This document shows positions 37,437-46,674 of a DNA stretch of 64,000 bases, in pieces (the first letter of the stretch is position 1; each line of letters begins with the position of its first letter). The position numbers and the translations under genes are program-made. Below the pieces are notes generated by a model, which saw only the letters and a list, made by a program, of their open reading frames with translations, ran no database searches and was not told the origin of the DNA. The stretch is from Variovorax sp. J2L1-78 (GTDB lineage: Bacteria > Pseudomonadota > Gammaproteobacteria > Burkholderiales > Burkholderiaceae_C): positions 682,001 through 746,000 of the forward strand of contig NZ_JASZYB010000001.1 of assembly GCF_030317205.1 (NCBI RefSeq). Reading direction: 5' to 3'.

Positions 37437-38642
37437 TCAGCGGGCGAACAGCAGGACCGAGTTCGTGCCGCCGAAGGCGAAGGAACTGCTGATGGCGGCG
37501 TGCAGCTGCGAAGCCTGCGCCCCAACGTTCCGCACCAGGTTCAGCGCGCAGGCGGGGTCGGTCGCCTCGCCATGTGCATTCGGCGGCAGTTGCTGCGCGC
37601 GCAGCGCCATCACGGTGATCACGGCCTCCAGCGCACCGGCACCCCCGAGCAGGTGGCCGTGCAGCGCCTTGGTCGAACTCACGCGCAGGTCGTCGAGCGC
37701 ATCGCCCCAGACGGCGGCCAGTGCCTCCCGCTCGACCGCATCGCCGATGCGCGTGGCCGTTCCATGCGCATTGCAGTAGCCGACGTCGCGCGGTGAGAGG
37801 CCGGCCTGGCGCAGCGCGGCACGCAGGGCACGGGCCTGGCCTTCCACGTCGGGCTTGGTGAGGTGGGTGGCGTCGCAGCTGCTGCCCCAGCCGGCCAGCG
37901 TGGCATGCAGCGTGGCGCCACGGCGGCGCGCGTGCGCTTCCGATTCCAGGACCAGGAAGGCCGCTCCTTCGCCCAGCGCGAAGCCGCTGCGGTCGGCGGC
38001 GAAGGGCTTCACCGCCGTAGCCGCCTCGCCCGGCTGGAAGTGGGCCAGCGTCTGCATGGCCTGCCAGGCCAGCACGACACCCGGGACGATCAGCGATTCG
38101 CTGCCGCCGGCGATGGCCACGTCGATCTCGCCGTGCCGCACCGCCTTGGCCGCTTCGGCGATGGCCAGCGACGACGACGCGCAGGCCACGGAATAGGTGA
38201 GCACGGGGCCCTGGGCGTGGTGGCGCATCGCCACGTGCGAGGCCGGGGCGTTGGGCATGAAGGCCGGGATGGTGAGCGGCGGCACGCGGCCGTTGTTGCT
38301 GCGGTAGGCGGTCTCCAGTGCGGCGGCGCCGCCCATGCCGCAACCGGCGAAGACGCCAATGCGATCCGGGGCGACCGCGTCGGCGGCCAGTGCGGCGTCG
38401 CGCCAGGCCAGGTCGGCCGCCGCGACGGCGAGCTGGCTGACCCGGTCGACGCCAGCGAGCTGCAGCTTGGTGAACCAGCGGGCGGCGTCGAAGTCGACCG
38501 TGGCGGCCGCCGCAGGCTTGGGCAGTTCGGGAAAGACCGGGCGGATGGCGGATTCGCCCCGCATCAACGCGGCAAAAAGGGCGTGCGGGTCGTCGCCGTG
38601 CGGCGCAACGACACCCAGACCCGTGACGACGACAGCGCTCAT
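37437..38642 (-). CDS. Beta-ketoacyl-ACP synthase of the polyene cluster
   Basis: A 401-residue condensing enzyme with the complete catalytic triad: Cys154 in V-A-C-A-S-S-S, His293 in N-A-H-G-T-A-T and His330 in K-A-L-H-G-H-L-L-G-G-A-G. It extends the aryl-primed chain with malonyl-ACP units. It ends the minus-strand arm, convergent with the carotenoid-oxygenase gene 17 bases away. Aryl polyene clusters usually contain more than one ketosynthase (including a chain-length factor); no second one is in this window. Confidence 0.92.
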   Translation of the reverse strand: MSAVVVTGLGVVAPHGDDPHALFAALMRGESAIRPVFPELPKPAAAATVDFDAARWFTKLQLAGVDRVSQLAVAAADLAWRDAALAADAVAPDRIGVFAGCGMGGAAALETAYRSNNGRVPPLTIPAFMPNAPASHVAMRHHAQGPVLTYSVACASSSLAIAEAAKAVRHGEIDVAIAGGSESLIVPGVVLAWQAMQTLAHFQPGEAATAVKPFAADRSGFALGEGAAFLVLESEAHARRRGATLHATLAGWGSSCDATHLTKPDVEGQARALRAALRQAGLSPRDVGYCNAHGTATRIGDAVEREALAAVWGDALDDLRVSSTKALHGHLLGGAGALEAVITVMALRAQQLPPNAHGEATDPACALNLVRNVGAQASQLHAAISSSFAFGGTNSVLLFAR

Positions 38643-38657
38643 CGTGGCGGACGGCCC

Positions 38658-38897
38658 TCAGGCGACCTTGGCGGCGCGCATCTTGTCGACCAGCGCGGCG
38701 AGCTCGGCCAGCGTGTCGATGTTCGGGTTGTCGTCGGGGACTTCGATGCCGAACTTGTCCTCGATCTCGAAGATGAATTCGGCCAGGGCCAGCGAGTCGA
38801 GACCCTTCTCGCGCATCGAGGCGTGGGGGTCCAGTTCGGACGACGGGATGCCGTACTTCTCCTGGATCAGGTCCTGCAATTCCTTCAACGAACTCAT
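38658..38897 (-). CDS. Acyl carrier protein of the polyene cluster (second ACP)
   Basis: A 79-residue ACP with the attachment site G-L-D-S-L-A (Ser35) and the acidic helix E-F-I-F-E-I-E-D-K-F-G-I-E-V. It is coupled by ATGA to the upstream phosphatase gene and lies 15 bases before the ketosynthase, its probable partner. Confidence 0.9.
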   Translation of the reverse strand: MSSLKELQDLIQEKYGIPSSELDPHASMREKGLDSLALAEFIFEIEDKFGIEVPDDNPNIDTLAELAALVDKMRAAKVA

Positions 38898-39598
38898 GGT
38901 GTGTTTTCCGCTCTGCGAGTCGTGGTCGATGATAGCTGCTGGGCCCCGGGCCTCCAGCGCATCGAGGCCCATGCGAAGGCGAGGCCGAGCGCGGCGCCGG
39001 CCAAGGCGTCGAGCGCCACGTGCTGCTTGACGGCCAGCGTCGACCAGGCGATGGCGATGAACCACAGCGCGTTGCCCGCGCGCAGCCAGCGCGGCACGAG
39101 GGCATCGCGCAGCACCTGCTCGATGCGGATGGCGGTGAACATCGCGGTGGCCACGTGCAGCGACGGGCAGGCATTGCCGGCCGCGTCCACGCCCTGCAGC
39201 AGCGCGAAGCCCGGGTAGCCCGACGCATCGAAGCCCAGCGGCGGCACGGCGGTCGGCCAGAGATAGAACAGGAGCAGGCCGGTGAGGCACATCGCCATGA
39301 GCCAGAGGCCGTACACCACGAGCTCCCAGAAACCGCGCTGCAGCCCCGGCCCCACGCCGATGTAGAACCACAGGCTCAGGTAGATGAAGAGCGCCCCCGG
39401 CTGGAAGCCGATCCAGCGGTCGAGCGCCGTCTCGGGCATCACGACGACCGGGAACACCGGGTTGCGCAGCACGTAGAAGTAGCCGATGAAGAAGGCCGAG
39501 GTCACGGCGGTGGTGCCGAGCATTTTCAGCCACAGCAGCTTGCGCATGCGGTAGCCGATCTCGGCGGTCCACGGCGAGAGGGGCTGGGGGTGCTTCAA
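38894..39598 (-). CDS. PAP2-superfamily membrane phosphatase or phosphotransferase
   Basis: A predicted 234-residue protein with five or six membrane helices. The PAP2 motifs are C-P-S-L-H-V-A (P-S-x-H) and a late K-Q-H-V-A-L-D-A-L-A-G (H-x3-D). It resembles the PAP2_3 (inositolphosphotransferase-like) subgroup. The TTG at 39596-39598 overlaps the glycosyltransferase stop by 4 bases; an internal ATG at 39545-39547 is the alternative. In a pigment-lipid cluster it could remove or transfer a phosphate headgroup before export. Confidence 0.82.
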   Translation of the reverse strand: MKHPQPLSPWTAEIGYRMRKLLWLKMLGTTAVTSAFFIGYFYVLRNPVFPVVVMPETALDRWIGFQPGALFIYLSLWFYIGVGPGLQRGFWELVVYGLWLMAMCLTGLLLFYLWPTAVPPLGFDASGYPGFALLQGVDAAGNACPSLHVATAMFTAIRIEQVLRDALVPRWLRAGNALWFIAIAWSTLAVKQHVALDALAGAALGLAFAWASMRWRPGAQQLSSTTTRRAENTP

Positions 39599-40371
39599 GG
39601 CTGGTACGGCGGCAGGCCGCGCAGTCGCTTCACGAACAGCGACGGCAGGCGCAGCAGGAATTCGCCCATCAGGCGCGCGTGCATCCACGACAGCAGCAGG
39701 TTGTCGCGCACGTAGTTGAAGTGCGAGACGCCGCCTTCGGCCGCGCTGAGGTACTTCACCGGCGCATCGACATTGATCGGCTTGACGCCGCTCCACACCA
39801 GCCGCACCACGGCCTCGGTGTCGAAGTCGAAGCGGCGCATCCAGGGCTGGGCACGCATGACCTCGATCAGCGCGTTCACGGGGTAGATGCGAAAGCCGTA
39901 GAGCGAGTCGCCGACGCCGGCCCAGAGCGTCTCGATGTGGGTCCAGCCGTTGGAGAGCTTGCGCCCCCACACGCGGATCCGCGGCGCACTGGCGTCGAAG
40001 ATCGGGCGTCCGAGCACCAGGGTGTCGGGCCGCGCCTGCGAGGCCTGCATGAAGGTGGGGATCAGGTCGGCCGGGTGCTGGCCGTCCGAATCCATCGCGA
40101 GCGCGTGGGTGAAGCCGGCTTCGCGCGCGGCCTCGAGCCCGCGCAGCACGGCGGCGCCTTTGCCCTGGTTCTCGGGCAGCTGCCACACGCGCAGGCCGGG
40201 GTCGGTGGCGGCGAGCCGCTGCAGGCGTTCGCCGGTGCCGTCGGTGCTGCCATCGATCACGACCCAGACCGGGTTCCATTGCGCACGTGCGGCCGCCACG
40301 GTGGAGAACAGGCGCTCGCCTGTGTTGTAGCTGGGAATCAGGACGAGATGGGTGCGCGAAGGTTCTTGCAT
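39595..40371 (-). CDS. Family-2 glycosyltransferase (dolichyl-phosphate mannose synthase-like)
   Basis: A 258-residue GT-A enzyme with L-I-P-S-Y-N at residues 10-15, V-I-D-G-S-T-D-G-T, N-Q-G-K-G-A-A-V-L-R-G and the metal-binding A-M-D-S-D-G-Q-H. It lacks membrane helices apart from a possible C-terminal amphipathic part. It could attach a sugar to the lipid or aryl head of the pigment. The start overlaps the upstream acyltransferase gene by 34 bases. Confidence 0.88.
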   Translation of the reverse strand: MQEPSRTHLVLIPSYNTGERLFSTVAAARAQWNPVWVVIDGSTDGTGERLQRLAATDPGLRVWQLPENQGKGAAVLRGLEAAREAGFTHALAMDSDGQHPADLIPTFMQASQARPDTLVLGRPIFDASAPRIRVWGRKLSNGWTHIETLWAGVGDSLYGFRIYPVNALIEVMRAQPWMRRFDFDTEAVVRLVWSGVKPINVDAPVKYLSAAEGGVSHFNYVRDNLLLSWMHARLMGEFLLRLPSLFVKRLRGLPPYQP

Positions 40372-41135
40372 TCGGTCGGCGCCTCGGTGGCGCTCTGTGT
40401 CATGGCGTGGCGAAAGTACTGTTCGATCTGCAGCAGCAGGGCGGCGCTGTTGGGCGTCGGCGCGAAGCGCTCGCCCAGGCGCAGCGTGAAGACCAGCGGC
40501 AGCGGCGGCACGCGCCACAGCGGCCAGCCTTTGCCGAGGTACGGCGAATCGGTGTCGATGAAGACGGTCTGGATCGGGGCTTGCGCCAGCTTGGCGATCA
40601 GCGTCACGCCGGAACAGAAGGGGTTGAGCGGCGGCGTCACCGTGCGCGTGCCTTCGGGGAAGATCACCAGCTGGCCACCACGCCGCAGGTCGTGCACCGC
40701 GAGCCGCACCATGGTGTGGGCCGAGTCGTTGCGGATGTAGTGCGCCAGCCGCGCGCCGGCGCCCAGGAAGACGTTCTTCATGAGCCCCGCCTTCATGATG
40801 CAGGCGCTGCGCGGCAGCCGCGCCACCAGCAGCAATGCGTCGAGCATGGTTGGGTGGTTGGCTGCGAGGATCAGGCCGCGCTCGTCGCGCAGTGCGTCGA
40901 GGCAGCGCGCATCGATGCGCATCATGCCGGTGACCGACGCGATCGCCCAGAACAGGCGGTAGGCACCGGCGATGACGCGGCGGCCGAGCGGCCGCGCGGT
41001 GTCCGGCGGCAGCACCGGGTACAGCAGCATCGCGATCAGGTTCCAGCCGAGCGACACCAGGCCGAGGCCCAGCAGCAGGGCGTAGAGCGGCGGCGCCAGG
41101 GCGATCGACAGGGCCCGGCGCGGCAGCGTCTTCAT
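40338..41135 (-). CDS. PlsC-type 1-acyl-glycerol-3-phosphate-like acyltransferase
   Basis: A 265-residue membrane acyltransferase with an N-terminal helix (about residues 12-40), the H-x4-D motif in A-A-N-H-P-T-M-L-D-A and the second motif F-P-E-G-T-R-T. It differs from the LpxL-type enzyme of the other arm, so the cluster encodes two acyl transfers. I chose the ATG at 41133-41135 (M-K-T-L-P-R-R), 16 bases after the chorismatase stop. Confidence 0.88.
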   Translation of the reverse strand: MKTLPRRALSIALAPPLYALLLGLGLVSLGWNLIAMLLYPVLPPDTARPLGRRVIAGAYRLFWAIASVTGMMRIDARCLDALRDERGLILAANHPTMLDALLLVARLPRSACIMKAGLMKNVFLGAGARLAHYIRNDSAHTMVRLAVHDLRRGGQLVIFPEGTRTVTPPLNPFCSGVTLIAKLAQAPIQTVFIDTDSPYLGKGWPLWRVPPLPLVFTLRLGERFAPTPNSAALLLQIEQYFRHAMTQSATEAPTECKNLRAPISS

Positions 41136-41151
41136 CGCGAGCCCACCTTCG

Positions 41152-42183
41152 TCACGCGCGGAGGGCCCCTGGCGCCACCGCGTGCGCCTCGATCTCGACC
41201 AGCAGGTCCTGGCGGCAGATGTCGGCCTCCAGGTAGACCGCCTGGCGCACCGTGGGCGCGTCGGCGCCGAGCGCGTCGACCAGCACCTGGCGGACCACCG
41301 GCGCATCGGCCACGTGGCGCACGTAGACCACGGCCTCGAGCGTCGGCAGGGCGAATCGGGCGCTGGTGCGTGCGTTCGCCGTGTCGATCACGGCCGTCAG
41401 GTTGCGCAGGGTTTCCGCGGTCTGCGCCCGCACGTCACCGAGGTGCACCGTCTCGTGGCCGATGATGCTGGCGGTACCGGAGATGAACAGCGCCACGTCG
41501 CCGCCGCCGAGTTCGGCCAGCGCGGCACGCGAGAAGGTCGGCGAGCGCGGGCCGTACGTTTCGGGATAGCGGTAGGCCGAGACCTGCCGCGGGTTCTCGA
41601 CCGGCAGCGGCGCGATTTGCCCGGCCAGGAAGCGGATGCACAGCGAGCCCTGGCGGATGCCCAGCGCGCACGCGGCCGGCGCACCGTCGAAGGCGGCCTG
41701 GCCGGCATCGAGGAAGGCCTGCTGCCGGCCTATATTGAACTGGCGGTAGCGCTCGAGTCCGCCGCCGTCGCCGTTGATCTGCGGCAGGTAGTTCCAGATG
41801 CGCAAGAGGTGAGGGCAGCCGCTGTCGGCCAGCGCGCGGAACAGGTCGGCGTAGGCACGCTCGGCCAGCTTGGCGACGCCTTGCTGCTCGACGGCCTCGT
41901 CGAGGTCGATGGCGCCCAGCACCCAGTGGCCGTCGGTGCGCCAGCGCGCCACGCCGGTGGTGCCGGAGCGGATCTCGCCGCTGGCCTGCCAGACGTCGGC
42001 CATCGGACCGCCCGCGGACAGCACCTGGGCGTTCACCGTCGGCATCCAGGCCAGGTTGTCGGGCGTGCCGTAGCCCAGGCCGCCGAAGGGCGAGCGGCCG
42101 TCGGCGGCCATGGCCAGCCCTTGCGGCAGGGTGAGGCGCTCGACGCGCAACGGGGGGACTTTCAGCAGTTCACGCGCGCTCAT
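41152..42183 (-). CDS. XanB2/Hyg5/FkbO-like chorismatase (hydroxybenzoate synthase)
   Basis: A 343-residue cytoplasmic enzyme of the chorismatase group (once called pteridine-dependent dioxygenase-like). It has the RidA-related fold suggested by E-T-L-R-N-L-T-A-V-I-D-T-A and V-Y-V-R-H, plus Y-P-E-T-Y-G-P-R-S-P-T-F-S-R-A. XanB2 in Xanthomonas makes 3- and 4-hydroxybenzoate from chorismate, and the 3-isomer feeds xanthomonadin. Its presence in a polyene cluster with an AMP-ligase argues strongly for a hydroxybenzoate starter. The 3- versus 4- product split cannot be read here. Confidence 0.85.
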   Translation of the reverse strand: MSARELLKVPPLRVERLTLPQGLAMAADGRSPFGGLGYGTPDNLAWMPTVNAQVLSAGGPMADVWQASGEIRSGTTGVARWRTDGHWVLGAIDLDEAVEQQGVAKLAERAYADLFRALADSGCPHLLRIWNYLPQINGDGGGLERYRQFNIGRQQAFLDAGQAAFDGAPAACALGIRQGSLCIRFLAGQIAPLPVENPRQVSAYRYPETYGPRSPTFSRAALAELGGGDVALFISGTASIIGHETVHLGDVRAQTAETLRNLTAVIDTANARTSARFALPTLEAVVYVRHVADAPVVRQVLVDALGADAPTVRQAVYLEADICRQDLLVEIEAHAVAPGALRA

Positions 42184-42240
42184 GGAGGCTCCTGGATGGT
42201 CTTGCCGGCCTGGAGGCCGAGGTCACGGATGTTGCGGCAT

Positions 42241-43011
42241 TCATGCGGTCTTGACGGCGGTGTACTCGGAGAACACGCCCAGCTCGACATGCCGACGCAC
42301 GTCGCTGAAGCCGGCGTCGCGCAGCGCCTGCACGACCTGCTCGGGCGGAATGCAGGCTTCGATCGTGTCCCAGTAGTAGCGCCACAGCTCGGCCGTGTCG
42401 TGGCGCCGGCCGATGAAGCGGGCGATGAGCGGCACCACGGCGCGCATGTAGGCCTTGAGCAGGGCCGTGCCGATGCGGCCGCGCGGCTTGCTGATCTCGA
42501 GCACCAGCACCCGGCCACCCGGGCGCAGCACGCGATGGAATTCGCCGAAGGCAGCCGCCACGTCGCTGATGTGCCGCAGCGCGTAGCCCATGCTGACGAA
42601 ATCGCTGCTGGCATCGGGCCGCGGCAGGGCTTCGGCCTTGCCCGGGACCAGTTCGACGCCGGGCAGGTCGATTTCCTTCATCATGCCGGCGCTCGGGTCG
42701 ACGCCGACCAGGCGGCCGGACGGGCCGACGAGGCGCAGCGCCTCGCGCGCCACCAGGCCGGTGCCGATGCCCACGTCGAGCACCTCGGCACCCGTGCGCA
42801 GTCCGGCGCGCAGCAGGGCGCTGCGGCGGTACCAGGGGCCGGAACCGAAGGCCAGCACGCGCTCGATGCGGTCGTAGTCGGGCGCTGTGTCATCGAAGAT
42901 GCGACGCAGGAAGGCCTGGTGTTCGTCCTCGTTCCCGTAGTAGAGCGGCAGTGGCGCGTGGGGAGGCAGCAGCACCGGGTCGGCGGGGGCGGTCGAGGGC
43001 AATGGCGTCAT
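42241..43011 (-). CDS. UbiE-like SAM methyltransferase, first gene of the minus-strand pigment arm
   Basis: A 256-residue class I methyltransferase. Motif I is V-L-D-V-G-I-G-T-G (about residue 74), then V-G-V-D-P-S-A-G-M-M, M-G-Y-A-L-R-H-I-S-D and L-R-P-G-G-R-V-L-V-L-E-I. It resembles quinone-type C-methyltransferases but also O/C-methylases of aryl compounds. It lies 57 bases upstream of the chorismatase on the same strand, so it may modify the aryl starter; a housekeeping quinone role is less likely in this place. Confidence 0.8.
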   Translation of the reverse strand: MTPLPSTAPADPVLLPPHAPLPLYYGNEDEHQAFLRRIFDDTAPDYDRIERVLAFGSGPWYRRSALLRAGLRTGAEVLDVGIGTGLVAREALRLVGPSGRLVGVDPSAGMMKEIDLPGVELVPGKAEALPRPDASSDFVSMGYALRHISDVAAAFGEFHRVLRPGGRVLVLEISKPRGRIGTALLKAYMRAVVPLIARFIGRRHDTAELWRYYWDTIEACIPPEQVVQALRDAGFSDVRRHVELGVFSEYTAVKTA

Positions 43012-43040
43012 CGGCGGATTATCCCCAAAAGCGTGCGCGC

Positions 43041-43062
43041 GCCCGGCCCGATGTGGCCGGGC
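43041..43062. promoter_or_regulatory. GC-rich perfect hairpin in the divergent region before yebC
   Basis: GCCCGGCC (43041-43048) and GGCCGGGC (43055-43062) pair perfectly around a 6-base loop, between the divergent methyltransferase and yebC genes. It is at no gene's 3' end, so it is more likely an operator or leader structure than a terminator. Confidence 0.3.
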
Positions 43063-43128
43063 GTTGTGTGCGCCGGACAGTAAACTCGCAGCTGCTTTGA
43101 CAACACACGACAGCGAGAGAAGAAAGCC

Positions 43129-43854
43129 ATGGCCGGACACAGCAAATGGGCGAACATTCAGCACAGGAAGGGCCGGCAGGACGAGAAGCGCGGCAAGCTC
43201 TGGACCCGTGCGATCCGTGAAATCACCGTGGCCGCCCGCGCCGGCGGCGCCGACCTGAGCGCCAACCCGCGGCTGCGGCTGGCGGTCGAGAAGGCCAAGG
43301 CGGTCAACCTGCCGATCGACACGGTCAAACGCAACATCGACAAGGCGACCGGCAACCTCGAAGGCGTCAATTACGAAGAGATTCGTTACGAAGGGTACGG
43401 CATCGGCGGGGCGGCGATCATCGTCGACACCATGACCGACAACCGGGTGCGCACCGTGGCCGAGGTGCGCCACGCCTTTTCCAAGCACGGCGGCAACATG
43501 GGCACCGAGGGCTCGGTGGCCTTCCAGTTCAAGCATTGCGGGCAGTTCGTCTTCGCACCGGGCACCGACGAGGACAAGGTGATGGAAGTCGCGCTGGAAG
43601 CCGGCGCCGAGGACGTGGTGACCGACGAGGACGGCGCCATCGAGGTGCTCACCGCGGTGGCCGACTTCGAAGCCGTCAAGAACGCCCTCGAGGCCGCAGG
43701 CTTGAAACCCGAGGTGGCCGAGGTCACCATGCGGGCCGAGAACACCATCGAGCTGTCGGGCGAGGAGGGCGCGAAGATGCAGAAGCTGCTGGACATCATC
43801 GAAGACCTCGACGACGTGCAGGACGTGTTCCACAACGCGGTGATCTCCGAATGA
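43129..43854 (+). CDS. yebC: YebC/PmpR-family protein
   Basis: A 241-residue protein of the YebC/TACO1 family. It has the conserved [14 protein letters not shown] start, then [18 protein letters not shown] and the internal acidic domain. Family members bind DNA near quorum-sensing genes in some species and help translation of difficult (proline-rich) stretches. The AAGAAAG just before the ATG is an adequate ribosome site. The stop overlaps the purD start by 4 bases. Confidence 0.96.
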   Translation: MAGHSKWANIQHRKGRQDEKRGKLWTRAIREITVAARAGGADLSANPRLRLAVEKAKAVNLPIDTVKRNIDKATGNLEGVNYEEIRYEGYGIGGAAIIVDTMTDNRVRTVAEVRHAFSKHGGNMGTEGSVAFQFKHCGQFVFAPGTDEDKVMEVALEAGAEDVVTDEDGAIEVLTAVADFEAVKNALEAAGLKPEVAEVTMRAENTIELSGEEGAKMQKLLDIIEDLDDVQDVFHNAVISE

Positions 43855-45140
43855 AGACACTGGTGATCGGCGGCGGCGGCCGCGAACATGCCCTGGCCTG
43901 GCGCCTGTCGCAGTCCGAGCGCGTCTCCAAGCTCTACGTGGCGCCGGGCAATGGCGGTACCGCGACCGACCGGCGCTTCGAGACGGTGAACCTCACCGAC
44001 CCGGTGGCGCTGCGCGAATGGGCGCAGAAGGAAAAGATCGCGCTGACGGTGGTCGGCCCCGAAGGCCCGCTGGCCGCCGGCGTGGTCGACGAGTTCCGCG
44101 CCCACGGCCTGCGCATCTTCGGCCCGACGCAGGCGGCGGCACAACTGGAGAGCTCGAAAGCCTTCTCCAAGGCCTTCATGAAGCGCCACAAGATCCCGAC
44201 GGCCGAGTACGAGGCCTTCACCGACGCGGCCGCGGCCCATGCCTATGTCGATGCCAAGGGCGTGCCGATCGTCGTCAAGGCCGACGGCCTGGCGGCGGGC
44301 AAGGGCGTGGTGGTGGCGATGACGGCGCAGGAAGCGCACGACGCCATCGATTTCATGCTGGTCGACAACAAGTTCGGCGTGGCCCACAACGCGGGCGGCG
44401 CGCGGGTGGTCATCGAGGAATTCCTGCAGGGCGAGGAGGCCAGCTTCATCGTCATGTGCGACGGCAGGAACGTCGCCGCCCTGGCCACCAGCCAGGACCA
44501 CAAGCGCCTGCTCGACGGTGACGAAGGCCCCAACACCGGTGGCATGGGCGCCTATTCGCCGGCGCCGGTGGTCACGGCCGAGGTGCACGCCAAGGCGATG
44601 CGCGAGATCATCCTGCCGACCATCCGCGGCATGGAGAAGGACGGCATTCCGTTCACCGGCTTCCTCTATGCGGGGCTGATGATCGACGCTTCCGGCCAGC
44701 CCAAGACGCTCGAGTTCAACTGCCGCATGGGCGACCCCGAGACGCAGCCGATCATGATGCGGCTCAAGTCCGACCTGTTCGAGGTCTTCTGGCACGCCAC
44801 CGACGGCACGCTCGATCAGGTCGAGCTGCAGTGGGACCGGCGCGTGGCGCTGGGCGTGGTGCTCGCGGCGCACGGCTACCCCGAGTCGCCGCGCAAGGGC
44901 GACCGCATCGCCGGCATCCCGGCCGAGGCGCCCGACGCGATGGTGTTCCACGCCGGCACGACGCTCGACAACGGCGAACTCACGACCAGCGGTGGCCGCG
45001 TGCTGTGCGTGACCGTGCTGGCCGACAGCGTGAAGCTGGCCCAGCAGCGCGCCTACGAGGTCGCGGCGCAGGTGCGCTTCGACGGCGTGCAGTACCGCAA
45101 GGACATCGGCTACCGCGCGCTGCACGCGCGCAACGGTTGA
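43851..45140 (+). CDS. purD: Phosphoribosylamine-glycine ligase
   Basis: A 429-residue ATP-grasp enzyme of purine synthesis (joins glycine to phosphoribosylamine). It has [13 protein letters not shown] at the N-terminus, [22 protein letters not shown] and the late [11 protein letters not shown]. Length and motifs are standard. It is coupled to yebC before it and shares one base with the hemF start after it. Confidence 0.97.
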   Translation: MKTLVIGGGGREHALAWRLSQSERVSKLYVAPGNGGTATDRRFETVNLTDPVALREWAQKEKIALTVVGPEGPLAAGVVDEFRAHGLRIFGPTQAAAQLESSKAFSKAFMKRHKIPTAEYEAFTDAAAAHAYVDAKGVPIVVKADGLAAGKGVVVAMTAQEAHDAIDFMLVDNKFGVAHNAGGARVVIEEFLQGEEASFIVMCDGRNVAALATSQDHKRLLDGDEGPNTGGMGAYSPAPVVTAEVHAKAMREIILPTIRGMEKDGIPFTGFLYAGLMIDASGQPKTLEFNCRMGDPETQPIMMRLKSDLFEVFWHATDGTLDQVELQWDRRVALGVVLAAHGYPESPRKGDRIAGIPAEAPDAMVFHAGTTLDNGELTTSGGRVLCVTVLADSVKLAQQRAYEVAAQVRFDGVQYRKDIGYRALHARNG

Positions 45141-46054
45141 TGCAGGCCGACCCGGCCGTTGTCGGCGACTACCTGCGCGGCCTGCAAGGGCGCATCGTGG
45201 GTGCCGTCGAAGCGGCCGATGGCGGCACGGCGGTGCGCGATGCCTGGCACAAAGCGCCGGGCGAAGCGCTGCAGGGCAGCGGCCTCACCTGCATCCTCGA
45301 AGGCGGCGCGCTGTTCGAGCGCGCCGGGTGCGGCTTCTCGCAGGTTCGGGGGCCCAAGCTCCCGCCGTCGGCCACGCAGCACCGGCCCGAGCTGGCGGGC
45401 GCGCCCTTCGAGGCCATGGGCGTGTCGCTGGTGTTCCACCCGCGCAACCCCTACGTGCCGACCGTCCACATGAACGTGCGCATGATCGCGGCACTGCCCG
45501 AGGGCGGCACGCCGGTCTGCTGGTTCGGCGGCGGCATGGACCTCACGCCGATCTACGGCTTCGAGGACGATGCGGTGCACTTCCACCGCACCTGCCGCGA
45601 CGCCCTGGCGCCCTTCGGCGACGACAAGTACCCGCGCTTCAAGACCTGGTGCGACGAGTATTTCTTTCTCAAGCACCGCAACGAGCAGCGCGGCATCGGC
45701 GGCGTCTTCTTCGACGACTTCTCCGAACTGGGCTTCGACGACAGCTTCGCGATGCTGCGCGCGGTGGGCGACGGCTTTCTGCCGGCGTACATGCCGATCG
45801 TCGAGCGCCGGCGCGACACGCCCTACGGCGAGCGCGAGCGCGCCTTCCAGCTGTACCGGCGCGGCCGCTACGTCGAATTCAACCTGGTGTGGGACCGCGG
45901 CACGCATTTCGGCCTGCAGTCGGGCGGCCGCACCGAGTCGATCCTGTTGTCGATGCCGCCGCAGGCGAGCTGGGCCTACCAGCAGGTGCCCGCACCGGAC
46001 ACGCCCGAGGCGGCGCTGTACAGCGACTTCATCGTGCGCCGCGAATGGCTCTGA
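45140..46054 (+). CDS. hemF: Oxygen-dependent coproporphyrinogen III oxidase
   Basis: A 304-residue cytoplasmic enzyme that converts coproporphyrinogen III to protoporphyrinogen IX using oxygen. It has [44 protein letters not shown] and [19 protein letters not shown]. The start at 45140 shares a base with the purD stop; the stop overlaps nadD by 10 bases. Confidence 0.97.
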   Translation: MQADPAVVGDYLRGLQGRIVGAVEAADGGTAVRDAWHKAPGEALQGSGLTCILEGGALFERAGCGFSQVRGPKLPPSATQHRPELAGAPFEAMGVSLVFHPRNPYVPTVHMNVRMIAALPEGGTPVCWFGGGMDLTPIYGFEDDAVHFHRTCRDALAPFGDDKYPRFKTWCDEYFFLKHRNEQRGIGGVFFDDFSELGFDDSFAMLRAVGDGFLPAYMPIVERRRDTPYGERERAFQLYRRGRYVEFNLVWDRGTHFGLQSGGRTESILLSMPPQASWAYQQVPAPDTPEAALYSDFIVRREWL

Positions 46055-46674
46055 ACCCGCCGCGGCTGGGTGTCTTCGGCGGCGCCTTCGACCCGCCGCA
46101 CCGCACGCATGTCGCGCTGGTCGAGGCCGCGCTGGCGCAGCTTCGGCTGGACGAACTGCGCATCTTCCCGACCGGTGATGCCTGGCACAAGACGCGCACG
46201 CTCAGCCCGGCCGCCGACCGTCTGGCGATGGCCGAGCGGGCCTTCGGCGGCATCCCGCGGGTGGTGGTGGACCCGCGCGAAGTGCAGCGCGCCGGCCCGA
46301 CCTACACCCTCGACACGCTGCGCGAACTCAAGCGCGAATTCCCGCAGGCCCAGCCGGTGCTGATCATGGGCAGCGACCAGGCGGCGGCCCTGCCGACCTG
46401 GCACGGCTGGCAGGAGATCCTGGCCATTGCTATTGTTTCCATAGCTGAGCGGTTAGAATCCGCCCGCTCCGACGGATCGGCGACCCGCTTCGATCCGCGG
46501 ACGCTGCCCGGCCTGCCGGCCGGCGCGCGCTTCGAAACGCTCGAACTTCCCCCGATGGACACCAGTGCGACGGACATCCGTGCCCGCATTGCCCGCGGGG
46601 AGGACATCGCTGCGCTGGTTCCCCCTGCCGTTGCGCGCTATATTGACCAACACCACCTCTACGCCTCCGCCTGA
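46045..46674 (+). CDS. nadD: Nicotinate-nucleotide adenylyltransferase
   Basis: A 209-residue nucleotidyltransferase for NAD synthesis. It shows [11 protein letters not shown] (the adenylyl-binding G-G-x-F-D-P-x-H motif; second His present) and the S/T-A-T-D-I-R-x-R-I motif (S-A-T-D-I-R-A-R-I) near the C-terminus. A short AT-rich palindromic element sits in the middle of the gene (46429-46445) without breaking the frame. It is coupled to hemF and rsfS. Confidence 0.95.
   Translation: MALNPPRLGVFGGAFDPPHRTHVALVEAALAQLRLDELRIFPTGDAWHKTRTLSPAADRLAMAERAFGGIPRVVVDPREVQRAGPTYTLDTLRELKREFPQAQPVLIMGSDQAAALPTWHGWQEILAIAIVSIAERLESARSDGSATRFDPRTLPGLPAGARFETLELPPMDTSATDIRARIARGEDIAALVPPAVARYIDQHHLYASA
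46429..46445. repeat. AT-rich short palindrome inside nadD, candidate dispersed repeat
   Basis: GCTAT (46429-46433) and ATAGC (46441-46445) are inverted arms around TGTTTCC, in a patch clearly AT-richer than the rest of nadD. From memory, intergenic elements of this GCTAT-N7-ATAGC shape are very common in Comamonadaceae; a genome-wide count would be needed to prove it here. Confidence 0.4.

Noticed and set aside
43097..43102. A TTGACA hexamer before yebC as a -35 box
   Set aside because: No -10-like sequence lies at 16-18 bases; that position overlaps the ribosome site.
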